Assembly: GCF_022568815.1 (NCBI RefSeq)
Contig: NZ_JAKZHX010000011.1
Location: forward strand, 206,684-270,683
From: Undibacterium paludis
Lineage (GTDB): Bacteria > Pseudomonadota > Gammaproteobacteria > Burkholderiales > Burkholderiaceae_D
Direction of reading: 5' to 3'
DNA: 64,000 nucleotides
In this document: piece after piece, positions 1 to 8,569 of the stretch
How positions within the stretch are numbered: position 1 is the stretch's first letter
How the letters are laid out: the number at the start of each line of letters is the position of its first letter
Program-made: the position numbers and the translations under genes
Notes under the pieces: generated by a model
Databases searched by the model: none
What the model was told of the DNA's origin: nothing
Seen by the model: only the letters and a program-made list of their open reading frames with translations

Positions 1-410
1 ACAACACCTACGCTGCCCGTGCATCCGTTCCCCTGGCAACGATGGAAAATGGAGCGCTGATGCGCAAGGTGGATCCTAGTTTAACGCCAGAATCGATGGG
101 CGTGGTAGCACCAGGGCTGACGGCCTTGTCGCCTTTGCAGGCCATGAAATTATTCGTGGAAAACCGCTTTGTTGACCAGTCCTGGTATCTGACCTTGTCA
201 CAATACAATACCAACGGGTTGTTGCGCGAACTGAATAAGATGATGGCATTCAAGAGCTGGATGGACTATCAATCCTATGTGCAACAGGAGCGTGTAGAGC
301 AAAACCTGGCAACGCAAGTGGCCATACTGAATGAAATCGCTGTCAGCCTCAATCCAAATTACACGAAAAATCGTGAAATGGCTATACGTGCGATTGGTAG
401 CACTCCCTAA
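1..410 (+). CDS. C-terminal part of an unrecognised protein (cut by window edge)
   Basis: The reading frame is open from base 3 through the left edge, so only about the last 135 residues are present. An internal ATG at 42 is probably not the true start. The visible part is mostly helical and polar, with no membrane segment and no motif I recognise. The stop lies 26 nt before the next gene, which encodes an exported lytic-transglycosylase-like protein, so it probably belongs to the same operon. A link to a conjugation or secretion apparatus is possible from context but not shown by the sequence. Confidence 0.6.
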   Translation, partial: NTYAARASVPLATMENGALMRKVDPSLTPESMGVVAPGLTALSPLQAMKLFVENRFVDQSWYLTLSQYNTNGLLRELNKMMAFKSWMDYQSYVQQERVEQNLATQVAILNEIAVSLNPNYTKNREMAIRAIGSTP

Positions 411-436
411 TCGACGCACTGAAAATTACACCAACC

Positions 437-2098
437 ATGCGCATGTTTTTCAATAAACAAGAATTGCAGCCACAACCCGCCGCCAGGAAAAGTGTTCCTC
501 GGCGCTATGTCTGGTCGTTGTTGAGTTTTTTGCTGCTCCCCCTGTTTTTTGCGTCCCGGTCGGTATGGGCGTTTTATTGTTGTGAGGTCTGGTCCCCTGC
601 CATGCTGGCGGGTATATCTGAAGCAACGGGGACTATTCTGGCAGCGATTTCAGCAGCAGTGGCTTCGTTTACATTGGCACTCAATGGCTTGGTCAACTAT
701 CAGGTTTTGCCAGAAATTTGGGGGGCCGGGGCCAAGGTTGCGGCAGCCATAGAGATGAATGGTGCGCGTAATAAAGTTGCCAGTGATGGTGAAGCTTCAA
801 CACTGCAGGGAAAATCTTTCCTGTATGGGTCCCAGGTGGGCCTGAGCGTCAGTCCGCCAAAAGGGCCGCAGGAAGCAGCGACAGCGGCCTTGGTCAAGAA
901 CATGGGGAGTGATCATCCAGCCAGGGTCTGTAACGAACTGGTGGCGCAGACACAGGTTACGCCGCTGACTTCTTCCGGCACTGCGATTGCTGCAGATGCG
1001 ATGAATACGCGTATCGTCAACAGTATGCGAACTTCGCGCATGGCGGATGCTGAAGCCAGCTACAATCGCCATTCCACTTCATACTGCAGTTTGTCTGATG
1101 TCTTTAACGGCATCTGCTACGCAGCTGCGGCAGATCACATGCAAAACCTGGATGTGATGCCTCCTGGTTATAACCAGGACGGGGAGACTAGGACTACGCA
1201 GTTGTCTGAAGAAGAAAAACGTGCTGCCATGATCTGGTCAGAAAATGTCCTTGGCATGGGCAATTACCCGGCGATGGATTATTCCGAAGATACCTATAAC
1301 TCGGACACCAGAAAGGCATTTTCGGGCAGTAATAATGTGGTCCAGGCGCGTATGAGTACCGTGGCGCATTCCCTGAATTCCCAGATCGCCCGCCGCAGCA
1401 AAGTGGTGGTGGCTTTTAATGCAGATAATTCTGCCCGTGCTGACGTGGCCAACCAGATTGCCGACGCCAATCCCAACCTGGACCCTGCCGCAACGACAAC
1501 TGGTGCACCGGAAACTCAATCAAGATGCGCTGCCAGCATGGACTTTGCGCAGTACGAAAAAATGGGTAAGGCTGATGTCAACACCGCAATCAACAACTCT
1601 TTCGCCAACGCTGATTCTGGTACTCCTTTGCTCAATTTCGGTGTCTCCAGATCAGCCTGGCATTACTATGCCTATGTAGAGTCGACCAAAAATCCTACGG
1701 CGGTCAGTTCTGCTGGCTATTACGGTTTATATCAGATGGGGGTCGGTGCTTTGGCTGACGTCGGTATGAGCGGCTTGATGCCAACGGCTGTTTTCGATCC
1801 CTATCAGAATGCGATAGCGGCCAAGAAATACGCAATAGCCAATATTGCTGCGTTTTCCAGTACCTTTCCGAATGGCGTCAAAGGTGTGCCGCCAGTTTTC
1901 GTCCTGTATGGCATGCACAATATGGGGGCAGCTGGTTTCAAACAGATTTATGACAATATTACTACCGGCGCTCCTCTGTCTGCCGCGCGCAAAAAAGCGA
2001 TACAAGGCAATATGAGCCCACGTGTTCCACTGGATCAGATCAATGGTCAGATGTACTGGGAATTCTGGCGCAAGAAGTTTGGCGCGAATGCCTGCTAG
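437..2098 (+). CDS. Exported protein with C-terminal lysozyme/lytic-transglycosylase-like domain
   Basis: 553 residues. A basic N-terminus is followed by a hydrophobic stretch (about residues 24-45) ending in VWA, which reads as a signal peptide or membrane anchor. Residues about 50-390 are alanine-rich, contain several cysteines and match nothing I recognise. Residues about 396-520 resemble an SLT fold: YAYVES (E415 as candidate catalytic Glu), then NP, then a GYYGLYQMG segment matching the usual ES-NP-GLMQ pattern. It may cut peptidoglycan in the periplasm. The large unknown N-terminal region is unusual for a simple transglycosylase. It is followed by three to four more exported proteins, including an M23 peptidase, so a role in building an envelope-spanning machine is plausible but inferred. 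Confidence 0.7.
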   Translation: MRMFFNKQELQPQPAARKSVPRRYVWSLLSFLLLPLFFASRSVWAFYCCEVWSPAMLAGISEATGTILAAISAAVASFTLALNGLVNYQVLPEIWGAGAKVAAAIEMNGARNKVASDGEASTLQGKSFLYGSQVGLSVSPPKGPQEAATAALVKNMGSDHPARVCNELVAQTQVTPLTSSGTAIAADAMNTRIVNSMRTSRMADAEASYNRHSTSYCSLSDVFNGICYAAAADHMQNLDVMPPGYNQDGETRTTQLSEEEKRAAMIWSENVLGMGNYPAMDYSEDTYNSDTRKAFSGSNNVVQARMSTVAHSLNSQIARRSKVVVAFNADNSARADVANQIADANPNLDPAATTTGAPETQSRCAASMDFAQYEKMGKADVNTAINNSFANADSGTPLLNFGVSRSAWHYYAYVESTKNPTAVSSAGYYGLYQMGVGALADVGMSGLMPTAVFDPYQNAIAAKKYAIANIAAFSSTFPNGVKGVPPVFVLYGMHNMGAAGFKQIYDNITTGAPLSAARKKAIQGNMSPRVPLDQINGQMYWEFWRKKFGANAC

Positions 2099-2140
2099 AG
2101 CGCAGCGTGAAAATCCAAATGAGATAATCCTGTCAGAACT

Positions 2141-2782
2141 ATGAAAAAATTTTTGATCACCGTCATGCTGTCCGGCAGCGTCTGTTCCAGTCAGGCAGCA
2201 GATGCCATCAAAGTCGGGCATGAAGTAAAATCTGCCGCTGGCATCGAAAAGATTGTCGCTGTGACGGCTAGCGGTGCGGATAGCTACTGGATTTCCAGCT
2301 TTGTACGCGATGGCAATTGTCCTGAAAATTCAGGTAAATGCGGCAACGATGGAATTACCGTGCGCGCACCTGGTGGTGTCGCAAGCATATCAGTTGAAGA
2401 TGCTAGCAATACAAGCGGGTTCTTCTCACAGAACAAAAACCCTGTTGCCGTGGTCATCGTGCCGTCAAACAAAGCCGGATATGCCTATGCCTCAGCAGAA
2501 GTGTTCATCTTCTCTGCAGACAAGAAACCGGTCAATGTACTTAAAACCGCGCCGGTCCTGCTCAATAACCTGGAAGGGGCTGCCTGTGAAGGCAAAAAAC
2601 TCTGCGCGGACAGCAAGCTGACGGTGGTTTTTCTTGCCAGCGCAGCAAATGAATATCCTGATGTGCAATTGCGACAATCTGGTACTACTGTCAATGCAAG
2701 TGCCAATGGTCTGGAAAAACTGGACAGGACTTTTTCTTTTTCATTTGATGCACAAAGCAAACGGTATATAGCAAAAAAATGA
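2141..2782 (+). CDS. Hypothetical exported protein
   Basis: 213 residues. The N-terminus is a clear signal peptide (MKKFLITVMLSGSVCSSQA, cleavage near residue 19-20). The mature part is beta-rich, with short alternating hydrophobic segments and a few cysteines (CPENSGKC and CEGKKLC pairs) that could form disulfides in the periplasm. I recognise no family. It lies 42 nt after the transglycosylase-like gene and shares an ATGA stop/start overlap with the next gene, so translation is probably coupled. Confidence 0.6.
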   Translation: MKKFLITVMLSGSVCSSQAADAIKVGHEVKSAAGIEKIVAVTASGADSYWISSFVRDGNCPENSGKCGNDGITVRAPGGVASISVEDASNTSGFFSQNKNPVAVVIVPSNKAGYAYASAEVFIFSADKKPVNVLKTAPVLLNNLEGAACEGKKLCADSKLTVVFLASAANEYPDVQLRQSGTTVNASANGLEKLDRTFSFSFDAQSKRYIAKK

Positions 2783-3498
2783 TGCACATATCTTTACGTC
2801 AATTGCTGGTACTGGCATGCGCAGTTTTCCTGATGCAGAATCAGGCTTGCGCGCAATTGGCTATCGGGCAAGAACCGGGTGAAGATAACCCCTGGTTTTC
2901 ATACTATATTATCGACAAGATTGCCAAAAGCCAGCCGGAAGCTGAAAGAAAATCACAGCTGAAAGAAGCTGAAGCAGTCAAGAAAATAGATACCTCACTG
3001 GCTTATGCCTATCCCAAGCTGGCAGGTCTGCGACCACAGGGGGTAATAGCAGGTGAGCGCGACAAGCGTTATGCCATGATCTACAGGAAGATGGCTCTGT
3101 TCGCCGCCAATGACCAGGTCGTGTCAGCGCAGATCCTGTTTTACACAGCGGTACGCCTGAAGCAGGCCGATCAGGCAAGGGGTGTTGCGCTTGATCTGCC
3201 ATACCTGGGATTGCATCACTTTCTCTATAACGCACTTTGTGTTGACAGTATTCATGATGGCGCAGATGATCAGGTCGTGTGCAGGTTGATACATGCTTCT
3301 GCGGATCGGGCGCAAAGTGAGTTAAAGAATGACAAATTGAAGCAATACATTAACTGGGCCGCTCTGGGTCTTGGCTTTGACGACAAAGTCGCCTATGAAT
3401 CAGGAGTGTTCCTGATGGAAAAAGAAAATCCTTCACGGCAGGAAAAAGACATCATCAAATCCATACTCAAACCATTGTTGAAAAAAAATGCGGGCTAA
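2779..3498 (+). CDS. Hypothetical exported helical protein
   Basis: 239 residues. The first 25 residues form a signal peptide (hydrophobic LLVLACAVFLM, then QACAQ). The mature protein is helical and charged, and its length suggests a periplasmic helical-repeat or adaptor protein. No enzyme motif is visible. The start overlaps the previous stop (ATGA) and the end overlaps the M23 peptidase gene by 11 nt, which ties it tightly to that operon. Function unknown. Confidence 0.6.
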   Translation: MMHISLRQLLVLACAVFLMQNQACAQLAIGQEPGEDNPWFSYYIIDKIAKSQPEAERKSQLKEAEAVKKIDTSLAYAYPKLAGLRPQGVIAGERDKRYAMIYRKMALFAANDQVVSAQILFYTAVRLKQADQARGVALDLPYLGLHHFLYNALCVDSIHDGADDQVVCRLIHASADRAQSELKNDKLKQYINWAALGLGFDDKVAYESGVFLMEKENPSRQEKDIIKSILKPLLKKNAG

Positions 3499-4591
3499 AT
3501 TTTCTTTGAGATCGTCTACGCTACTGGCTGTTACCTGCGCAACCCTGCTTGCACAGAATCCAGCGATGGCGGCGGCTTGTCTGCAAACAGTCGTCAAGTC
3601 AGGTTCGCTGGTTATCAGCAGTCCGTTTGGATGGCGTTTTGGCGCCAACCCCAATGGCAAAGGCAAATGGCAATTCCATTACGGGACAGATTTTTCCAAG
3701 AAAGCCCTGCCTGATCCTATGGTTGTTGCACCTATTGAAGGCAAGTATATGGCCTATTCCGGGTTGGGCCAATGCGGAAACATGGTGGTGATCCAGCAGC
3801 CAGATGGATTGTCGGCAAAGTTTTGCCATCTGAAAAACTTTGAGCCTGATGCCAGTGGAAAACCAAGAGTCAATGGTTCGACCATCAGTGTTGGTGACAA
3901 GATAGGAGTTCCTTCCAATACCGGCATTTTGCCAAATCCCGAGCATATTCACCTTGAGGTCATCACCAAAGGAGACCCTTCGCAGACTTCGGCATTCCGT
4001 ATCCCGCCACCTTTTTGTGGCGGCGTCTCATTTTCTTATCAAGCGGCGGTTGACACGCCCGACAGAAAACCCCCCTTGAGTCTGATACGGCCCGCCGGGG
4101 CAACAAAGGACAATGTCTACGGCGCAGGGGACAAGAATTTCGACAAAGCTTTCTATGATCAGTACATGGTACAGAATGCGACGACTGGCACCATACCAAG
4201 CTCCGCCATTGCCAATTCAAATACTACGACCAACGTTGATCTGGCCAAAATGAACCAGTCTGGAGCGAATGCTTCAAAGCAGCCCGTCATACCAGCTCCT
4301 GTCCTGGCAGAAGAAATGTCTTTTTCTGAGATGATAGGGAGCGAAGCAAGGAAACGTTTCGGATCTGAGCAATGGTATTCTGAACTGGCGCAGAAAGCAG
4401 AGCTGCCTTTGTATTATGACTTGGCGGTAATGACTGCCTACCAGATTTACATGCAATATCAAAAGCAGGAAGTGGCTGAAAATATTGTTCAGTTATCTGC
4501 CACCAGAACGGCGTTGCTAAACGAAGTTGCCAGTCAGATCAAGGTGAAGAAATTGCGTGACCCTGCGCTGCTTAGCATTGCACCGAAGTGA
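3488..4591 (+). CDS. Exported M23/LytM-family peptidoglycan endopeptidase
   Basis: 367 residues. A signal peptide (about residues 1-29, ending AMAAA) is followed directly by a LytM domain at about 35-165. The zinc ligands and catalytic residues of the family all appear present: H64 and D68 in HYGTD, H114 in FCHL, and H153/H155 in HIHLEV. It is therefore likely an active metallo-endopeptidase cutting peptide cross-links, not a degenerate LytM activator. Residues 170-367 are a family-unknown tail, mostly helical. The gene overlaps both neighbours, so it is co-translated with other exported proteins of this cluster. Confidence 0.85.
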   Translation: MRAKFSLRSSTLLAVTCATLLAQNPAMAAACLQTVVKSGSLVISSPFGWRFGANPNGKGKWQFHYGTDFSKKALPDPMVVAPIEGKYMAYSGLGQCGNMVVIQQPDGLSAKFCHLKNFEPDASGKPRVNGSTISVGDKIGVPSNTGILPNPEHIHLEVITKGDPSQTSAFRIPPPFCGGVSFSYQAAVDTPDRKPPLSLIRPAGATKDNVYGAGDKNFDKAFYDQYMVQNATTGTIPSSAIANSNTTTNVDLAKMNQSGANASKQPVIPAPVLAEEMSFSEMIGSEARKRFGSEQWYSELAQKAELPLYYDLAVMTAYQIYMQYQKQEVAENIVQLSATRTALLNEVASQIKVKKLRDPALLSIAPK

Positions 4592-5634
4592 TACAAGACA
4601 TGACCATGAGCCTCAATAAGCAATCTGTATTGCAAATGCTGTTGATATCTGGCCTGCTCGGTGGTCTGACCTGGCCTGTTTTTGCATCGGCGCAATTGGC
4701 GGACGACCTGACGCAAATGGATGCGCCAGCGGCACGAAAAAAGGCTGTTGACGAACAGTCAAAGTTAATGAACCAGCGCGTCAAAGAAAAACTGAGACCC
4801 GACGATGCGAAAAAATATCAGGCTGCGATAGATCAGTTGCAGAAGCAAAATGGTGCAGAGATTGCGCAGTCGATGGAAGACAGTCATGCCAAAAAAATGG
4901 CGGCGATGCCGGCAGAACGTCGAAAAATCGTAGAAAATTTCAGGAATTACTACGATACCCAGATGAAAACCATCGATGCCGATCCAGGCTATAACCCTTT
5001 GAACGCAGCTCTGGATAAATTGCACGCCCATCTGCTGGGATTGGACCGTGGCGATAACAAGGTAATGAGTCCGCAACAAAAGGCTTACTTTGAACACCGG
5101 GAAGCTCAATTGCGGCAAAAGTACACCGATCCGTTGCAACAGGAAAAGAACAGGCGCATGCTAGAAGAGGCGAACGCCTACATGAAAGCCAATCTCGACA
5201 GGCAGGCAGAGTATGGGAAAAATTTCAACGAGACGTCAAAAGTAGGCGGTCAGACCATGGCCATTCCTTTGCCACTGTCAGCCCTGCAGTCAAACTGGCT
5301 GGTACAGAAGATGGCAAAAGATGAACCTGCTACTTACACACCCAGAGCTTCCGCCCTGCCGCCCGGAACTGCCGAAGCGGTCAAGGCACAGCTTGAGGAT
5401 TTCTCTCGTCAATTACGCAAGAATAAAAACTATATCCCGAAAGAGCCCTTTGGTCCCGGTGGCCGCTACAGCTCTGTAGCGGTAACCAAGCCCGATGCGG
5501 CGGCGTCTGCAGTCAGTCCCACGGTGAATGAGGGTAAGCTGGCACCCGCCAGTGCCGTCAAGGCAGCAGATGCAGAAAAAAACAAGGCGCAAGAAGCGCC
5601 TGTGCGCAAGCCTTTGGGAATTCCGGGCTTGTAA
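4588..5634 (+). CDS. Hypothetical exported charged coiled-coil-like protein
   Basis: 348 residues if the GTG at 4588 is used, giving a GTGA overlap with the previous stop; ATG codons at 4600 and 4606 are alternatives. A hydrophobic segment (LLISGLLGGLTWPVFASAQ) acts as signal peptide. The mature part is highly charged and helical, rich in Lys, Gln and Glu, and its C-terminus is Ala/Pro-rich. It could be a periplasmic scaffold. No motif identifies it. It is the last gene of the left-edge cluster; a 218-nt gap with an inverted repeat follows. Confidence 0.6.
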   Translation: MIQDMTMSLNKQSVLQMLLISGLLGGLTWPVFASAQLADDLTQMDAPAARKKAVDEQSKLMNQRVKEKLRPDDAKKYQAAIDQLQKQNGAEIAQSMEDSHAKKMAAMPAERRKIVENFRNYYDTQMKTIDADPGYNPLNAALDKLHAHLLGLDRGDNKVMSPQQKAYFEHREAQLRQKYTDPLQQEKNRRMLEEANAYMKANLDRQAEYGKNFNETSKVGGQTMAIPLPLSALQSNWLVQKMAKDEPATYTPRASALPPGTAEAVKAQLEDFSRQLRKNKNYIPKEPFGPGGRYSSVAVTKPDAAASAVSPTVNEGKLAPASAVKAADAEKNKAQEAPVRKPLGIPGL

Positions 5635-5797
5635 GTCTGCTGACACTGAGACCAAAACAGTCGCAAACACAGCCACGCATAGATCTGCTGGTTGATTGAA
5701 AGATAAATTGGCCGACAGACCGATCAATCTGTTCTGTTCATTTTAGCCTTGCCGAGATAGTCTGGTCTCTTTTGACTTTCAATTTATGAAGGCATAT

Positions 5798-5847
5798 TAT
5801 AGCTTTTTAGAAAAAAGGCAGTTTTTGACTGCATGATGAAAGCTATA
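5798..5847 (+). promoter_or_regulatory. Nested inverted repeat just before the IHF-like gene
   Basis: The outer arms TATAGCTTT (5798-5806) and AAAGCTATA (5839-5847) are perfect complements. Inside them GCAGT and ACTGC (about 5818-5832) can also pair. The structure ends five bases before the ATG at 5853, and I see no good Shine-Dalgarno sequence there. It could be an operator or a leader hairpin that controls translation; this is inference. Confidence 0.5.
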
Positions 5848-5852
5848 GCAGA

Positions 5853-6167
5853 ATGACTAAACACGATATCGTTGAGCGAATTTACGGCAAATACCAGGGG
5901 ACTCTGACCAGAAACCATGTGAAAGATATCGTTTCTTTTGTATTTGACGAAATTGTCCGCGAGATGACCGAGGGCGGCGAGGCAAAGATCAGTCGCTTCG
6001 GGACTTTTAAAGTTGCCGAGAGAAATGCAAAAAAAGCCAGAAACCCCAGAACTGGTGAAGAAGTGATGATAGAAGACCGTAAGGTGCCCAAATTCAAGCC
6101 CAGTCGTTACCTGCAGAACAAAGTCAACAATTTGCCTACCGATGATGAGAAGGATGAGGACGACTGA
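5853..6167 (+). CDS. IHF/HU-family DNA-bending protein
   Basis: 104 residues. The family pattern is clear: ISRFGTFKV (about residues 48-56), then RNPRTGEEV (about 65-73) forming the DNA-clamping arm with its conserved proline, then PKFKPSR. The length and arm sequence resemble IHF-alpha more than HU. The C-terminus carries an acidic tail (DDEKDEDD) not typical of housekeeping IhfA, and the gene is not next to pheT as ihfA usually is. It is therefore probably an accessory IHF-like subunit. A rho-independent terminator follows within 30 nt, and a hairpin precedes the start, so it is likely monocistronic. Confidence 0.85.
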   Translation: MTKHDIVERIYGKYQGTLTRNHVKDIVSFVFDEIVREMTEGGEAKISRFGTFKVAERNAKKARNPRTGEEVMIEDRKVPKFKPSRYLQNKVNNLPTDDEKDEDD

Positions 6168-6194
6168 TATTCTGCTGGCGAGATACAGAATTTT

Positions 6195-6226
6195 AAAAAC
6201 GGATGCTGATGCATCCGTTTTTTTTG
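6195..6226 (+). terminator. Rho-independent terminator after the IHF-like gene
   Basis: Perfect 8-bp stem ACGGATGC / GCATCCGT around a TGAT loop, preceded by A-rich sequence and followed by a run of T residues. Confidence 0.85.
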
Positions 6227-6707
6227 GGTGGAGACCAGGTAATGCAATCACATCCACATCGTGCTCATATACCCAAGGCTCAAGAGTTTAGCCAGACGGG
6301 GACAAAACCGTGGTGCCCAAAAGATTGGCTCTGCATATATCTGGCCGGTTTTACACAACATGCCTGAACATCACTCACATTTATAATTGTTTTTTACTTT
6401 TGTTTTTATAAAAATTTGAAAAATAAAAAATGCGCAAGTATAATTCCTTGCATCAGGCCTGTTTTCCCGGGCTGAGTTTTGACCATCAGTAGCATGAGAG
6501 TCAAGTTCTGCTCGCTGCAGGCAGGAGCGATTTCCCGATTTCAGGCGCGGTTCCAGGTTTTGTCTTTTTGCTTCTCCTTATGTATGGTAGCTTGGATTAT
6601 TTTTAAAATTCTGATAATAATTCGTGTGCGGCATAATTAATCAAGGTATTTCCGGGGCATATTTCTTCTGAGTCATGAAATAAGTTCCGTGCAAAAACGG
6701 GCAAAAA
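6227..6707. other. Long AT-rich intergenic region
   Basis: About 480 nt with no supportable gene. It holds a strong sigma70-like promoter (listed separately) followed by roughly 255 nt of untranslated sequence before the ATG at 6708. I found no tRNA, no terminator-like stem and no repeat in the leader. A small RNA or regulatory leader is possible but not shown. Confidence 0.5.
6416..6444 (+). promoter_or_regulatory. Sigma70-type promoter, near consensus
   Basis: TTGAAA (6416-6421), a 17-nt spacer, then TATAAT (6439-6444). The match and spacing are close to the ideal housekeeping promoter. It points toward the exported-protein/lipase gene pair, with transcription expected to begin about 6451. 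Confidence 0.65.
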
Positions 6708-7253
6708 ATGAAACTCTCGAAACGAAATTTTGCAGGATTTTTGATGGCAATCGCCTTACAAACACAACTGGGATCTAGCGCAATGGCAAATGAAGAAGCA
6801 TTGAAATTCACGACACATGATATTGATATCAAAGTGTTCAGTGCGAGTGATGTTTATATCGTCTATGCAGGGTCTCCGCACAGACTCAGCTTTGGCAAGG
6901 TCTTCAGGGCAAAGACACCTGAAGATGTCAGCAAATTCAAATGGGGTACTTCCGGCAGCTACAACGCATTTGCTGGTCCGGTGGAAATGGAATGGCGCTC
7001 GCAGGATGGTACACCGTTCAAATATTCACTTAACCTGGATGAGATATTCAAAGACAGAAAAATCCTGCATACGGAAGACGTCTCAAGGTTGTATAAACCA
7101 GAGCCGGTGTATGGTGGCCATCCGACCATCATCCTTGAAGTGAATGACCGCACGGTGAATGTCTATATGTTTGTCACGATGCGTTTGGAAAAAGATGAGC
7201 AGACACGTGAGCACCGTGATCATCTGACCCTCGCTTTTACAAAGACTTTTTGA
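6708..7253 (+). CDS. Hypothetical exported protein, candidate partner/immunity protein of the adjacent lipase
   Basis: 181 residues. The signal peptide covers about residues 1-27 (hydrophobic FLMAIALQ, ending SSAMA). The mature part is a compact, mostly beta domain of about 150 residues with no family I can name. It is 12 nt upstream of a DUF2235-like lipase gene. Small periplasmic proteins paired with such lipases often neutralise them (the Tli proteins of type VI lipase effectors), so an immunity role is a reasonable inference. A secretion chaperone is the alternative. Confidence 0.6.
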   Translation: MKLSKRNFAGFLMAIALQTQLGSSAMANEEALKFTTHDIDIKVFSASDVYIVYAGSPHRLSFGKVFRAKTPEDVSKFKWGTSGSYNAFAGPVEMEWRSQDGTPFKYSLNLDEIFKDRKILHTEDVSRLYKPEPVYGGHPTIILEVNDRTVNVYMFVTMRLEKDEQTREHRDHLTLAFTKTF

Positions 7254-7265
7254 TCTTAATTTCCT

Positions 7266-8465
7266 ATGACTGTTAAATCTGACGGCGTTGATGTTAAACA
7301 GGCCACTCCTGAACAACTGGCAACCTATACCAGGGCAGAAGCTGAGATCAATGCCTTCAAGGTTCCACAGCTCTATGATGCCAAGGACCCCAATGCGCGT
7401 GTGTTCGTCGCCTTGTTTGACGGTACGGGAAACGATGCGATCAAGGACCCCAAACACATCACCAATGTGGGGCTGCTCAAAGAGCAGCTGGAGAATGCCA
7501 GGCTGGAAAATCCGAATATCGGCTTTTACTATAAAGAAGGTCCAGGCACACAGGGCGGTATCAAGGGTACGATAGATGGCGCGACAGGTGGCACCTACCA
7601 GGAACGCCTGGAAGAAATGTATCAACGGTTTGATATCCAGTCTGCTGCCTGGTTGCAGGAAAATCCCAATGCCAAGATCAGTGTCGTGTCTGTTGGCTTT
7701 AGCCGTGGCGCTGAACAGGCGGCAGGCTTCACCCGCATGGTCGATGAAAGAGGCATCCAGAACCCTAACGCAAGGCAGGTGGAGACCTATCCGCTGAGCC
7801 TGGGTCTGAAAGATGACAAGGTGACTTTCACCGCTCCGCCTCTACAAGAGCCCGGTCATCAGGCACAGGCTCTGGCCCTGTATGATCCTGTTGCGACGGG
7901 CGCGCCAGAACGCAAGGACAGGCGACCAGCCGATTCGGTCATCAGCGGCCTGCAAATCAAGGCTGGCGATGAGCACCGTTCTTTGTTCCCGGCAGATAAC
8001 ATTATTCCCCAGGGCTTGTCGGCTGACAAGCGCTTCCTGGGCGTGACGACTGCTGGTTGCCATAGCGATATAGGTGGCGGCTATGAACTCAATGGCCTGT
8101 CCACGCGCAACTATAATTTGATGAGCGACTATTTGAACGCCAGCCTGGGTTCAGCGCTGATCATGAAGCGTGAAGTACCTGCCGAGCCAGAGAAGAGTGT
8201 GATCCATGATTCTACGCAGCACAAATTCTTTTACCTCAGGGTGGAAGAGCGTGGCATAACGCCCAGACAGGACCCTGACGGCAAACCCGTTGAACCCGTG
8301 GACCAGAAGCTGCTCGATCAATTCGGCGGCAGTATCAAGCCAGTTGCTGATATCAGGACAGGTGCCGACATGAATGTGCTGAGCGCCGACGACAGCCCTT
8401 CAAGCCGCCTGCTGTCGCGCACACCGGAAGTCGTCAAACCAGCACCGGAACAGCCAAAAATGTAG
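7266..8465 (+). CDS. DUF2235 / Tle-like alpha-beta hydrolase (putative phospholipase effector)
   Basis: 399 residues with no signal peptide. FVALFDGTGN (about residues 47-56) opens the hydrolase fold as in DUF2235 proteins. The nucleophile elbow is GFSRG (144-148, S146), the acid is probably D207 in LYDPVATG, and the histidine is H266 in GCHSDIGGGY. The triad thus looks complete. DUF2235 proteins include type VI secretion phospholipase effectors such as Tle1. No PAAR, VgrG, Hcp or other secretion gene is in the window, so the delivery route is unknown. The upstream exported protein may be its immunity partner. Confidence 0.8.
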   Translation: MTVKSDGVDVKQATPEQLATYTRAEAEINAFKVPQLYDAKDPNARVFVALFDGTGNDAIKDPKHITNVGLLKEQLENARLENPNIGFYYKEGPGTQGGIKGTIDGATGGTYQERLEEMYQRFDIQSAAWLQENPNAKISVVSVGFSRGAEQAAGFTRMVDERGIQNPNARQVETYPLSLGLKDDKVTFTAPPLQEPGHQAQALALYDPVATGAPERKDRRPADSVISGLQIKAGDEHRSLFPADNIIPQGLSADKRFLGVTTAGCHSDIGGGYELNGLSTRNYNLMSDYLNASLGSALIMKREVPAEPEKSVIHDSTQHKFFYLRVEERGITPRQDPDGKPVEPVDQKLLDQFGGSIKPVADIRTGADMNVLSADDSPSSRLLSRTPEVVKPAPEQPKM

Positions 8466-8569
8466 ATTGGGACGGCAGAAAAAAGTACTTGCGTGCAGAA
8501 TTCTGGTCTAAGATCATTCTTTTCATATCGAGCCTGGCATAGGCCAGATCTCCTTAATAAAGGATGACG

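Noticed and set aside
1..5634. Firm assignment of the left cluster to a type IV secretion or conjugation system
   Set aside because: Wall hydrolases and exported proteins fit, but no ATPase, core or pilus component is visible, so it is kept as an open question.
7266..8465. XVIPCD-type C-terminal signal for type IV secretion on the lipase
   Set aside because: The C-terminal 100 residues show no pattern I could match to that domain.
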